A DNA stretch of 64,000 nt from Brucella haematophila (GTDB lineage: Bacteria; Pseudomonadota; Alphaproteobacteria; Rhizobiales; Rhizobiaceae), in NCBI RefSeq assembly GCF_005938105.1, contig NZ_VCPE01000006.1, positions 186,001 to 250,000 on the forward strand, in the 5' to 3' direction. A program made the position numbers and the translations under genes. The number at the start of each line of letters is the position of its first letter. The stretch's first letter is position 1. Below the pieces are notes generated by a model. The model searched no databases, was not told the DNA's origin, and saw nothing but the letters and a program-made list of their open reading frames with translations. Shown here piece by piece: positions 24,842-33,973 of the stretch.

Positions 24842-25978
24842 TTAACGTCCTGAATTTCTGGAGAAGCCTCGCCAGTCGATGGCTTTCGCACCAATGTCGA
24901 GGCGGCATTTGATTTCTATGCCGTCAACTTCGAAGCCCGTGCGAGTTTCGGTGAAAACGCCTTGCTGGCCGTCGAGATATGCAACTTCGACCAGATCGAC
25001 GGCAGATGGCGAGGCTGAGAAGTAAAAAGCCTTTTCGCTTCCAGCGATACCAAAGCGCTCGATACCCTGATCAAGTCGTGCCTCGGAAATGACCGTGATG
25101 TTGCGGAATGATGGTGGAACCGCGTCTTGTTGGCCTGCCGGATAGAATAGCTCAAGAAAGGTTTCCGCATCCGTCTGCAATGCCTTCGGCACAATAAGAA
25201 AGACAGGCGCGAAATTCAAGAACGTGGCTTCGTCCGTTCCCGTCTGCAACCCCATCCGAAGGAAAGCTTCCGAAAAGCTGGATTTGCTGATCCAGTCCGT
25301 TGCGAGAAGATTTTTATGCTTGGAATGGAACAGGGGAAGCCCGTCGCCCATCGTTGGATTACCGATGATCTGCGCCCAAACCACATCGCTTTCAAGCTGT
25401 GCAGCCTGCACGCCGAAGGCGCGCGGAATGCGGGTGAAAGCCCCGATATCGTCATTGATAATGGTCTGCCGGGTCAGCGATACGATTTTACCGAAAGTCT
25501 CGACGTGGAACCGTTCGGAAGCCTCGCCCATATCGCCGTGCTTAAACTGGCCGTGTTCGCCGACTGCCTCAAGCGTTGGTGCCTCACTAAGCTGCACGCG
25601 GGCCACTTCTTTGAAATCGGGAATATAGCTGACCTTGGAGAGCGGACGGAAGGTCTGCGGAGCGGCTTCGTAACCGGAGCGAAGCGACTTGTTCAGCACG
25701 TTCGTCAAGATAGTCGGGAAGGCATCGGCGGTATGCATTCCGCTACTGCGAACCTGCATAGCTGCCTCGGCAATTTCTTGCCGCGACATGCCTCTTGTAG
25801 AAACACCGCCATTTTCCAGCGTATCGCGCGCCAACTCTACAAGTGAATAACCTACGAAGTCGCGAGCGCCTTCTGTAGTCAGCGGGTGATTTTCAGGATC
25901 GGCGCGATGCAGAAGTGCATTAGTAATTGCCTCTGCCCGGATTGCATCACGGCGTTGTTTGAAATGAGGATCAGGCAT
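24842..25978 (-). CDS. Mu gpT-like major capsid protein, cluster B
   Basis: This 378-residue protein matches the major capsid half of the protease/capsid proteins of Mu-like phages: SEAPTLEAVGEHGQFKHGDM, then GKIVSLTRQTIINDDIGAF, and a C-terminal QQGVFTETRTGFEVDGIEIK plus RLDIGAKAIDWRGF. In many relatives a ClpP-like protease is fused at the N-terminus; here it is absent and only the capsid part is encoded. An M41-like metalloprotease gene lies 11 bp upstream. The protein should form the head shell (HK97 fold, by family). Confidence 0.82.
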   Translation of the reverse strand: MPDPHFKQRRDAIRAEAITNALLHRADPENHPLTTEGARDFVGYSLVELARDTLENGGVSTRGMSRQEIAEAAMQVRSSGMHTADAFPTILTNVLNKSLRSGYEAAPQTFRPLSKVSYIPDFKEVARVQLSEAPTLEAVGEHGQFKHGDMGEASERFHVETFGKIVSLTRQTIINDDIGAFTRIPRAFGVQAAQLESDVVWAQIIGNPTMGDGLPLFHSKHKNLLATDWISKSSFSEAFLRMGLQTGTDEATFLNFAPVFLIVPKALQTDAETFLELFYPAGQQDAVPPSFRNITVISEARLDQGIERFGIAGSEKAFYFSASPSAVDLVEVAYLDGQQGVFTETRTGFEVDGIEIKCRLDIGAKAIDWRGFSRNSGR

Positions 25979-25989
25979 CGAATATCTTT

Positions 25990-26649
25990 CTAAATCTCCA
26001 ACGCAGCCGGTCCGGCTGCGCGAATAATTTCGTGAGCGGTTTCCCCATCCAGAACACCTTTTTCCATTAAGGCAGATGCAAGTGCGGAAACCGCGATTTG
26101 GGTTTTGGGATTTTCGAGGAAAGCAATCACGCGCCGCTCAATGCGGCGAATGATGCGGAATACATCGCGGTCAGACGCCTGCGCTCCACCAGCGGCAATC
26201 AATGCGTCGAATGCAGCGGCGCAACTATCACAGGCCCCGAAACGACAAGAACGGATACGCCGCATGGTAGTTCGAATTTCTACAACGCCCGTTCCGGGCT
26301 TGACGCCTGCAAGCAAATCATCCGCGATTGGACCCGCGACCGCCAACGCGACGCGCTTGGCGGCGTCGTCGGAGGGGCGGACATATGAGATTAGCGCGGG
26401 AACGTCGATGCTTACTGAGGCAATCGATACCCCAAGGACGTGGGCCGTAACCGCGTGGCTGGCTTCGTGGCGAGCAACGCCGATTTCGCGCTGCCACGTT
26501 ATAGAAGTCGACAACGGAACGTCGAGAACATCGCCGCGACCAATTGGCGGCTCATTAACAGCCTCGACCCATGCGCCTAGTGCGAGGTTACTCGCGCAAC
26601 ACTTGCGATAAATGAAGCTAACTTCGGGCGATCTTTGTGGTGTTCTCAC
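25990..26649 (-). CDS. M41-like HEASH metalloprotease next to the capsid gene
   Basis: This 219-residue protein has a zinc-protease motif HEASH (H61, E62, H65) in VARHEASHAVTAHVLG, which resembles the FtsH/M41 peptidase signature HEAGHA. It lacks the AAA ATPase part of FtsH. A Cys-rich segment (RSCRFGACDSCAAAF) follows at about 130-145. The rest is helical. The start is a GTG; no better in-frame start was seen. It sits 11 bp upstream of the capsid gene, where Mu-like phages have the prohead protease, so it may do maturation proteolysis with an unrelated fold. A distant-FtsH regulatory role is an alternative. Confidence 0.6.
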   Translation of the reverse strand: MRTPQRSPEVSFIYRKCCASNLALGAWVEAVNEPPIGRGDVLDVPLSTSITWQREIGVARHEASHAVTAHVLGVSIASVSIDVPALISYVRPSDDAAKRVALAVAGPIADDLLAGVKPGTGVVEIRTTMRRIRSCRFGACDSCAAAFDALIAAGGAQASDRDVFRIIRRIERRVIAFLENPKTQIAVSALASALMEKGVLDGETAHEIIRAAGPAALEI

Positions 26650-26794
26650 TGCGCATAAACCTCAAACAAAACGGAGATTACAAAATCGGAAATACGCTCG
26701 AAAACCGGGGCCGTGTTGCCCGCGCCCTTCCGGGGGCCGCAAAAGATCGTTTTGCAGGGGGGCGTGTAATGGCGGGCGAAGTGGCGCTGGAAAG

Positions 26795-27736
26795 TCATCC
26801 GCAAGACCTCGCCAGAATGTCGGGCGAAGCCGAGTGCGAAGAGCTAACGGCAAGCTGCTGCGAAGCAACGATGGTTGCAACGCCATCAATGATGACAATG
26901 GACCGGATTGTAGAGAGATTGAAATCAGGCCGAAGAACGTTCGGCTCTATCGCCGCAGCGACGGTCTTATCAATCTGCGCGATATTATCGGCGGGACGGC
27001 TTTGAAGCCGTCCGCCTTCGGCGCGCTTCTTGCGGAAATAGGTAGCGCGGCTAATGCCGAGGACGATCCAAGGCTGAGACTGATTGAGACTACCCGATGT
27101 TACACTTTTCGCTTCCTCCTTATTATATACGGAAACAAGAGTGTAACCGGGAGTAGTCTCACCGTTTTCGACCTTTAGCTTTCCGGTCTTTATCCACCGA
27201 TGGACAGTCATGCGCGTTACGCCGAGTTCCTTGGCGATACTTGTAACGGTGACCTTCTTCCGAGCCTTGCGCGCTACTTCACGCGCCGCCGCGCGCTCCG
27301 CGCGGCGGGCGTAACGCTGTTCCTGCGTTTCACCGCGAGCGCCGAGAAGCCAAAGTTGATGTTTTTCGCGCTGTTCTGGCGTAATATTGAGGCGTTCGCC
27401 GGTTTCTTCGACCGTCATTAGACCGCGCTCTTCCAGCCATTCATTATAGGTATGGTCGGTCAATTCCCGGTCGGCGTCGGGGAAATAGCGCTTGCAAAGA
27501 GCTTCAAACTTATCGCGAGCGTTGACGCCGTTACGGCAGCGTGAAATGTAGATGCAAGCATTAGCGAGGATTTCGATAGCGCCTTTCTGGTCTTTCTCGC
27601 TGCAAACCAGACCGGCCTTGAAAGCTCGCATGAAGAGCATCAATCGCACATCAGCGTCACCGCCTTTTGGCGATGGCGCTTTCTGTTTGTCGTCACGAAC
27701 GATTTCATCGTCCATGTGATCCATGAACGTTTTCAA
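26795..27736 (-). CDS. helix-turn-helix regulator or early protein, cluster B
   Basis: This 313-residue protein has a central helix-turn-helix (SIAKELGVTRMTVHRWIKTGKL, about 165-190) and a second helical repeat with ISRATYFRKKRAEGG (about 230-245). The N-terminal third is mostly helical. It overlaps the preceding gene by 4 bp (ATGA), so the two are translationally coupled. Its place at the head of cluster B suggests control of the capsid and tape measure genes. It is not clearly a repressor or activator and could also be a replication factor. Confidence 0.6.
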   Translation of the reverse strand: MKTFMDHMDDEIVRDDKQKAPSPKGGDADVRLMLFMRAFKAGLVCSEKDQKGAIEILANACIYISRCRNGVNARDKFEALCKRYFPDADRELTDHTYNEWLEERGLMTVEETGERLNITPEQREKHQLWLLGARGETQEQRYARRAERAAAREVARKARKKVTVTSIAKELGVTRMTVHRWIKTGKLKVENGETTPGYTLVSVYNKEEAKSVTSGSLNQSQPWIVLGISRATYFRKKRAEGGRLQSRPADNIAQIDKTVAAAIEPNVLRPDFNLSTIRSIVIIDGVATIVASQQLAVSSSHSASPDILARSCG

Positions 27737-28026
27737 CGGTTCGCTCCCGTGGCTTCGTGAAAATGGTTCCAGAAGTTAATGCGTGCATCGGGATCATAGA
27801 TCGTAATAGCCGCGATCTGTTCGATACGGCGGCGGATATAAGCCATGGCCTCATCAGCATAACGGTTGGCTTCGGTATGATCCGCGCCCATGCCTAACCC
27901 TTCCGCTAGCAGATACCCACGAACAGAAGCATAGGTGTACGGCTTCACCTGCGCGAAGAGCCGCACCGCTTGCTTATCCAGTTCTTCACGCTTGCGGTGA
28001 GTGGCAGGAATAAGACGAACGGTCAT
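27733..28026 (-). CDS. small hypothetical protein at start of cluster B
   Basis: This 97-residue protein begins at ATG 28026 (MTVRLIPATHRKREELDK), overlapping the next gene by ATGA. It is basic at the N-terminus and helical. I do not recognise a family. It is the first gene of cluster B, so it may be an early regulator or transcription partner of the HTH gene. Confidence 0.5.
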   Translation of the reverse strand: MTVRLIPATHRKREELDKQAVRLFAQVKPYTYASVRGYLLAEGLGMGADHTEANRYADEAMAYIRRRIEQIAAITIYDPDARINFWNHFHEATGANR

Positions 28027-28630
28027 GCCGCACCCCCGTAACGGCGCGGAGCGTCCGGCATCGTGCAAACTGCGCGTGCGGTAAGGAAATTAGGCTCGGA
28101 CGTAGGCATGTGCGTTCCCTGACGAACAACTTGATTGTTTCTAAGTCCATCAAACAGGGGCACTGGTCGGCCTTGCGCATTAAGATAGCAACAAGCCGAT
28201 TAAAGTCAATAAAAATGACCGAATAACCACTGGAACCATACTGAGGTTCAAGTTAATGTATAAATAATCTCCAATATATTACTTCGAAAACAAGCAATAA
28301 AATGGATCTATAAACACATTTTAAAACGTCCTTCAATAACATAACTCAAATGATGCTGATATTTTTCCAAAAAGCTTGCCGCCGACACTCCGAAATTGGG
28401 TTGAAATTGTTGGCGAGAAATACGGTTCGTTAACGGCTCAAATTGCAGCAAAAGAAGGCGCGGCAATATTGCTTGGGAAATGGCGTCTACAAACAGCCCT
28501 TTGACGTTAAGAATATCGCACGCAATAGATGTGAATTTGATCGCACCACAACTGGACTACCAAAACGCGGATACGCTAAAGCTCAGCTTGCGGAGTGAAC
28601 GTCACTCACTGCAAAATTAGGGGGTATAAA
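28027..28630. other. AT-rich intergenic region with possible decayed gene
   Basis: This 600-bp stretch separates the divergent cluster B and yccF genes. Bases 28200-28340 are very AT-rich and probably hold cluster B promoters. From about 28378 to 28600 the + strand reads, with a stop and a frame change, LPPTLRNWVEIVGEKYG and later GLPKRGYAKAQLAE. This looks like a worn phage gene of Mor/activator type, but the similarity is weak. No intact ORF or terminator was found. Confidence 0.35.
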
Positions 28631-29104
28631 ATGCGTTTTGCTGGCAATGTTATATGGTTTGTTTTTGGGGGAGCCTTTATCGCGTTCCTTTGGCTGATTG
28701 GCGCAGTTTTGTTTGCGATCAGTATAATTGGTCTGCCGATTTCCCGTGCGGCTATTGAAATGGCTAAAATGTCGGCTTTTCCATTTGGAAAAGACGTCGT
28801 GCATGTACGTGAGCTAGACGCTAAAAAGCTATCTGCAACGACGGCGGCAACAGGTACGATTGGGTTCATCGCCAACATTATTTGGGCCTGCACGTTTGGG
28901 ATCGTGCTATTCTTAACCTATCTGGTGGCAGGAGTATTCAACTGCATGACGATCATCGGCATCCCGTTCGGCCTTCAATCGTTCAAACTGGCAGGAATTT
29001 CGTTTTGGCCGGTTGGTCGTCGGGTTGTTCCTTCCGAACTGGCCCAAGTCGCGCGTCAGCGGAATGCGGAAGCCAAGCTCGATAAAATTCGCGGACTGGC
29101 TTAA
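28631..29104 (+). CDS. yccF: YccF family inner-membrane protein
   Basis: This 157-residue protein is a YccF (DUF307) member with two repeated halves, each with membrane segments: about 5-35 (IWFVFGGAFIAFLWLIGAVL and the ISIIGLPISRA motif) and about 80-120 (IIWACTFGIVLFLTYLVAG with CMTIIGIPFG). The paired IGLP/IGIP motifs after the membrane segments are diagnostic. GGGGG lies 7 nt upstream of the ATG at 28631. It sits alone between two phage-derived clusters, divergent from cluster B, and is probably cargo. Its biochemical role is unknown. Confidence 0.85.
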   Translation: MRFAGNVIWFVFGGAFIAFLWLIGAVLFAISIIGLPISRAAIEMAKMSAFPFGKDVVHVRELDAKKLSATTAATGTIGFIANIIWACTFGIVLFLTYLVAGVFNCMTIIGIPFGLQSFKLAGISFWPVGRRVVPSELAQVARQRNAEAKLDKIRGLA

Positions 29105-29198
29105 CCAACACCACACGTCTCCGGCGGCTGGCCCGCCGGAGTAATAATCGTGCCGCAATCGATAAAACGAAGCGGATTTTTCAGGTCTTCTAGACCGT

Positions 29199-30142
29199 TT
29201 ATTTCAAAAGATCGTCTGCCACATCGCGGACGGCCTCGTCCCATTCCTGTGTCTTTGCATCCCATGCTTCTTCCGCCACTTTGCGAATTGGCGTTGAAGC
29301 AATGGGGCGTTCCAAACGATCAAAGATATCGTACTGCGCAATCGGCATTAATGCGCCTAATCGCCCTCCTATGTATAGAATTTCACCGGATATCGCTTCG
29401 GTAACACGAGCAATTTCCCGGATAGCAGCCGTAATAGTGTTATTTGTTACTTGCACATGGGCAATCGCTTCACGGTTTTGCGCGTTTGCTGCATGCGCTA
29501 CATGTACGTGGCTCCATTCCGCTACATCCATTGCTCGGCTATTGAGCAACCAACGTTCAACCGTTGCAATCAGCGTTTTCGGAAGAACATCGTGCCTTTT
29601 ACGGTCGGTCGGAGAAATACCAGCAAGGCGATCAAAGTGGCGATGCAATCTCTCCGATGTTCCGTACGCCAGGGGCCGGTCGTATCCACCCATATAGCGC
29701 CTTCCGGCTTCTTATCCTTCCAAAACTCTCGTGCCGCTGCTTCATAGTCATAGGGCAACCCGTCGAAACAAACGAAATTCTCGCGGGTCAATAACTGCCA
29801 ATTAGCTTTGAGGTCAGTAATCAATCGAGGCAGGGAAATAACGTCCTTACGACGATCAATAAGGCGTCGGAGTGCCATGACCTGCATCGTGACATGTCCA
29901 CTGACGAGTGTTTCTCCGATAAGCGTGGTATGCAGTGGCCCTGTCGGATTTTCGAGAGCCAGTTTACTAATGGCTGCAAAATTTGTGTCTCTCCAGACAA
30001 GAGTATGGATGACGTTCCAGATGGCGTGATCTGGATCATCGTCAAGCCATGTACTCCATTGTTCCCGCTTTTGACGGAACGTTTGCAACGAAACTCTGTC
30101 GGTCACATCGCAGTCGCGAATGTCGTAGATGTATTTGCCCAT
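29199..30142 (-). pseudogene. hypothetical gene interrupted by a frameshift
   Basis: Two overlapping - strand frames encode what looks like one protein of about 313 residues. The first frame (from ATG 30142) gives MGKYIYDIRDCDVTDRVSL and continues through WVDTTGPWRT, then becomes nonsense. The second frame (to stop 29199) resumes with SERLHRHFDRLAGISPTDRK. The switch lies near 29670. It could be an inactivated gene or a sequencing error. I do not recognise the family; the product is helical and without membrane segments. It is cargo between clusters A and B. Confidence 0.5.
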
Positions 30143-30323
30143 ACCGAGAACATGCTCAAAGCATGTTGCAATAACAAGTGGATTTGAATGCTCTTCGACC
30201 TCCGCACTGCTTTCGCCTTGATCGCTTCGATATCGACAGCCGGGCCGGATTTTGGGGCCTTGGCTTTGGCTGCAAGCTCGGTATTCCGAGCCGCCAGCGC
30301 TTCCGCGCCTTCCTGCGCCGCTT

Positions 30324-30559
30324 TCACGTCTGCCTCAAGGCTTCTACGACGTCGGGGGCGAGCCGGAGCGTGACCGCTTTTTCGGGGCTTTCTTGCCGGG
30401 GCCTCGCGTGCGCCGAACCGCCTCCGCGAACGTCGTGCGCTGCGTGGCCTGTTCATCCGTCAATTCCGGCGCGTCGGGGTTAGAGGCGATTTCCCTTTGA
30501 ATTTCCGCTTCCTCCGCATCTGTCAGCGGTCGGATCGCCTTTCGCTTATTGTTCGTCAT
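30324..30559 (-). pseudogene. brnA: brnA antitoxin remnant, frameshifted
   Basis: From ATG 30559 the frame encodes a BrnA-type N-terminus (PLTDAEEAEIQREIASNPD, then APELTDEQATQRTTFAEA). In BrnA a ribbon-helix-helix domain should follow. It is present but in another frame at 30324-30383: KAVTLRLAPDVVEALRQT, and it is then cut by a stop. So the antitoxin lost its DNA-binding end by a frameshift near 30385 and truncation. An overlapping - strand frame (30103-30456) fuses the tail to unrelated sequence. The toxin-like frame upstream overlaps by 14 bp, as in intact brnTA operons. Confidence 0.6.
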
Positions 30560-30788
30560 ATAACTTCCTTTCCTTCCGGCTGGCGCGGCGCATAGAAATT
30601 ACCGAAAGCGCCTCAGTTCCAAGTAGGACGAAAATCGTCGCTATAACCGTCTCACCCCGGAACTCACCGACCGCCATCAAGCGGCCTTGCTTTGCGGGGT
30701 AAATCGCCGCGTTGTCAAAAAATTCTGTGGTCAGGTCGGCAAAGTCGAAACCAACGCGAACGTCGATTTCAGACCAGCCGAGAATTTC
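30546..30788 (-). pseudogene. brnT: brnT toxin remnant
   Basis: The frame ending at 30546 encodes VGFDFADLTTEFFDNAAIYP, MAVGEFRGETVIATIF, and ALSVISMRRASRKERKLYDE, which match the body and C-terminus of BrnT RNase toxins. The N-terminal 15 or so residues are altered and no ATG, GTG or TTG start is available at the expected place; the first in-frame ATG is in the middle. The module is therefore probably inactive. A terminator hairpin lies directly upstream, so a rearrangement seems to have removed the start. Confidence 0.6.
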
Positions 30789-30802
30789 AGCGCAGGCGCA
30801 TG

Positions 30803-30826
30803 AAAAAGGCCGCTAAACGCGGCCTT
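30803..30826 (-). terminator. terminator downstream of cluster A
   Basis: AAGGCCGC (30806-30813) pairs with GCGGCCTT (30819-30826), with a T-run on the - strand (A's at 30803-30807). It resembles the cluster B terminator at 21336-21358 in sequence and orientation. Confidence 0.7.
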
Positions 30827-31355
30827 CTGTAAATCTTGCGGGCGTATGCCTGTAACTCGGTGGGAAAATCTTCCAACCGTGCCTTCCAGACGTCGGCGAA
30901 AAAGCAATCAAATCAATAATTTCGCTGCGGCTAACGTTATTGCGACGGACCTCCGCTACCATCGTCTCCTTCCAGCATATCGAACCTAAGTTTCGGGCAC
31001 GCGTTACTGCTGTCGCCATCTGTAAAGCATTTTGCGGTGTAGCGTGACGCTCGTTTTGAGATTTTTGACGTTGGTTTTTACAGCAACCGTTTTTTGTGCA
31101 TCGGTTTAAAAGGTCTCTAAAAGACCATTTACGTAATCTTTAAATCGCATCTGGCGGAAGCCACTTTTAGCCTGCCGGATAAATTCGCCAAAGAGAGCGC
31201 AACCAATCCGACATGGGCCGTTATTCAGTCTCTCAAATCCACGACAGGTTGTATCAATAATAATGCGGCGGCGGCTTCCCGTACATAAAGCCGCCGCCGC
31301 CAGTCGCGCTTTTCCCATCGCGCTATCAGCAAAAGAGCCGGAGCAATCTCCTTTG
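30827..31355. other. degraded region downstream of cluster A
   Basis: No convincing gene is present. A - strand frame (30813-31019) and another with RLEDFPTELQAYARKIY read as pieces of phage proteins but are short and in different frames, so the stretch looks like worn phage DNA. It ends at the cluster A small-protein stop. A long + strand frame here is a shadow. Confidence 0.4.
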
Positions 31356-31610
31356 CTAATTCCTGTTATCCACCTCGAAGATGTGCCGTTCCATAGCAAG
31401 CTGGATAATGTCCTGAAGGAAGGCGTTCCGCGCATCGAGCCATTGAGCGTATGCGTCCCGCTGTTCCGCGGTAAGATTGCTCGTGTCGCGGAACGCCCGC
31501 ACCAGTGTTTTATCACTGGCGCTGATGCCGTTCAGAACCTCGGTATAGAAGCCTATCAACTCAGGAACAGTGACCGGTTGGTCTTTCACGTTCTCAGATG
31601 CCGCCATCAT
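31356..31610 (-). CDS. small protein after tape measure gene, cluster A
   Basis: This 84-residue acidic, helical protein starts at ATG 31610, sharing a base with the tape measure stop (TAATG), so it is translationally coupled. It includes PELIGFYTEVLNGISASDK and RNAFLQDIIQLAMERHIF. No family is recognised. It occupies the same position as the unrelated small protein at 21363-21791 in cluster B, suggesting a tape-measure-associated role. Confidence 0.6.
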   Translation of the reverse strand: MMAASENVKDQPVTVPELIGFYTEVLNGISASDKTLVRAFRDTSNLTAEQRDAYAQWLDARNAFLQDIIQLAMERHIFEVDNRN

Positions 31611-33913
31611 TATTCAGTTCCTCCATGCAGCGCGCCCGCTCTGCCGCTGCTGATGGATTGCCCGATGCGTCCAAGCACCTTGTTTGCCACTGCTTTAGGA
31701 TCGGCAGCACCGTTAATGACAAAGCTATTGTTTATGGTCTGCTGTGGTGGTCGCTTATCGACAATCTCCGCACTTATCGTCTGCCGCAACTGATCGTCGC
31801 CCAGCGTGACGATATTGCCGTTTGTAAGGACGGAAGACAGGCTATCCGGGCCGCTATAAGGCTTCGGCACATAGGGCGTGACGGCGTCCGGCGTAAGCGC
31901 TCCCTTGATCGTCTCTGCGCCTTTACCGGCAAGCCCCATCAAATAGGTCAACCATGCTGGAGGCTCAGGCCAATTGATCTTCATATCGAAGGTAAACAGG
32001 GATTTCAGTTCTTCGATTTTCTGTGTGAACCAATCCCGTATCTTCTGCCACGATGCCGACAGGCCCGCCGCCAACTGGTCGATCCAGTCACCGGCAAGAT
32101 TATAGAATTGCTGCCCTTTGGCTTTGCCCCAAGCGGCAAGCGCCTCGGCAGGGATGACGCCTTGTTCAAGCCCCATCATGGCATTGGCCTGGTCTTTCAC
32201 GCCCTGCCACATCTGCCCGAACCAGCTTTTCTCTACGTCCTGTTCAAACTTCTGCCAGCGCTCGGCATTCTTGCGCAATTGTTCAAGGCGTTCTTCCGGG
32301 GTGCGTCCGAGATCGTCAAGTATCTGGAAGCCCATGGACAGCATCCACGAACCGGCCATGACGCGGCGAAGCGCGGTCGCCATCGTGCGAGCACGTCCTT
32401 GCGTAGAAATTATCTGGCGAGCAGCTTGAGCGGCCCCTGAAGCAATCCCACGCAGCCCGGCTGCAACTATACGAGCGGAAGCGGCGAACAGCCCGAACAC
32501 CCTTCGCGCTCCCTCTGCACCAAGACGCATGAGAAGCCAACCCTTGGCGACATTGCGTCCAGCGCTGTTGAACTTGAGGAAGAAGCCCAACAGCGGTAAG
32601 AGGCCAACCCGCATTCCGGCAAAGGCAAAACCAAGTACCTTTCCAGCAATCGAAAGCCCCATCAAAGCCGCAACGGTTGAAACGATTTTCTTGACAAGGC
32701 CGGGATTTGCGTCGGCAAAGGCGGAGAACCGATCAATAACACCGCCCACGCTTTCGGCCAACTCAACCAGTGTCGGCAACAGCTTGTCACCAATGATGAT
32801 AGCACCGCGATTGAGCTTATTGACCAGCAACTCCCATTTTTTGACTGCGCCCTCTGCCTGTTTGGCGGCTTCCTCGGTCGCTGATCCGGCATAGTCGCTT
32901 TGATTGGCGACCAGTTGCAGAGCCTTTGCCAGAAGCTGCGGGTTGTCGATCAGCTTGGCGAAATCCTTGAAATAGTCCTGACCGACGATATCCTTGAGCG
33001 CGGCCTTGCCTTCGTCGCCCTTTTCCGCCAGTGTTTCGAAGAATTTCAGAAGCGCCGTTGGACCTTCATTCTGGATATCATCCAGAAGTTTCTCTCGCGA
33101 AACCCCCATGCTTTCAAATGCGGCGTCGATTTTCTTGCCACCCGCCAGAACGCGGGTGGAGAAGGCAACCATACCACGCGCCGCCGTTTCGGGAACGGAA
33201 CCGGCTGCAACCATTGCTGTACCGATAGCAGCCATCTGGACGGCGGATAACTTCAGCGTACCCGCAGCGGCATTCGCCCGATTGGTAAAATCAGTGATTT
33301 CGTTGGCCTTTGCGGCCATATTGTTCGATAGATGGTTTGTGGCATCGCCAAGGTCCTCAATGCCTTCCTGATTGAGCTTGTAGACGTTGCGAAGCTTGGC
33401 GAACCGTTCCCCGATCTCCTGACCTGCCATATCGAAGGCGACAGCAGCTTTCGCCACATAGGTCGAGAACGCTTCGAGTTCCTCTTGCGGAACGCCGCCC
33501 TGCGCGGCTTCCGACATAAGTTCAAGAATGTCCTTTGCGGCGACCGGGATAAGAGCGCTCGTGTCCAGTGCGAATTTGCGCAACTGTTGGACACGTTCGA
33601 CCGGCAAATCATTGAGGACTTTCTCAAGTCCCTTCATGGACTGGTCAAACTGCGCTGCCTTGATGACCGGCGCGCCGATAGCAAGCGCCTGACCGAATGC
33701 ACCGAGGAGCTTGCTGCGCGCCTGTGTCAGCTTTGCTTCTGCATTCTTTGTCGCTTGTTCAAGGTTTTCAATCTGGAAGCCGTCCTTAATGGCACCGGAG
33801 AAGCCGTCTCCGAACTTCTTTATGCCTGCGCCGATGTTTTCCAGCGATCCCCGCACTTTCTGTGCAGGGCCGGTGAATTGGTCAACAAGCCGGATCAGAA
33901 GCGAAACATCCAT
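31610..33913 (-). CDS. tape measure protein, cluster A
   Basis: This 767-residue protein has a TP901-type core (residues about 75-330, with FAKLRNVYKLNQEGIEDLGD and GTAMVAAGSVPETAARGMVA). Hydrophobic segments are at about 400-425 (VSTVAALMGLSIAGKVLGFA) and 430-445, and the C-terminal region is typical of Mu-like tape measures (QQTINNSFVINGAADPKAVA). It is the third tape measure gene of the window and differs from the other two beyond the first 30 residues. It lies 60 bp after the capsid gene without intervening tail genes. Confidence 0.85.
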   Translation of the reverse strand: MDVSLLIRLVDQFTGPAQKVRGSLENIGAGIKKFGDGFSGAIKDGFQIENLEQATKNAEAKLTQARSKLLGAFGQALAIGAPVIKAAQFDQSMKGLEKVLNDLPVERVQQLRKFALDTSALIPVAAKDILELMSEAAQGGVPQEELEAFSTYVAKAAVAFDMAGQEIGERFAKLRNVYKLNQEGIEDLGDATNHLSNNMAAKANEITDFTNRANAAAGTLKLSAVQMAAIGTAMVAAGSVPETAARGMVAFSTRVLAGGKKIDAAFESMGVSREKLLDDIQNEGPTALLKFFETLAEKGDEGKAALKDIVGQDYFKDFAKLIDNPQLLAKALQLVANQSDYAGSATEEAAKQAEGAVKKWELLVNKLNRGAIIIGDKLLPTLVELAESVGGVIDRFSAFADANPGLVKKIVSTVAALMGLSIAGKVLGFAFAGMRVGLLPLLGFFLKFNSAGRNVAKGWLLMRLGAEGARRVFGLFAASARIVAAGLRGIASGAAQAARQIISTQGRARTMATALRRVMAGSWMLSMGFQILDDLGRTPEERLEQLRKNAERWQKFEQDVEKSWFGQMWQGVKDQANAMMGLEQGVIPAEALAAWGKAKGQQFYNLAGDWIDQLAAGLSASWQKIRDWFTQKIEELKSLFTFDMKINWPEPPAWLTYLMGLAGKGAETIKGALTPDAVTPYVPKPYSGPDSLSSVLTNGNIVTLGDDQLRQTISAEIVDKRPPQQTINNSFVINGAADPKAVANKVLGRIGQSISSGRAGALHGGTE

Positions 33914-33973
33914 GGCGGTATCCGATCAATGAGAAAAGAGGAAGCGCCGCCCGCAATTCCGGGCGACAAGCCG

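Noticed and set aside
30813-31019. 68-residue - strand ORF
   Set aside because: Ends inside the terminator hairpin and reads as phage fragments in mixed frames.
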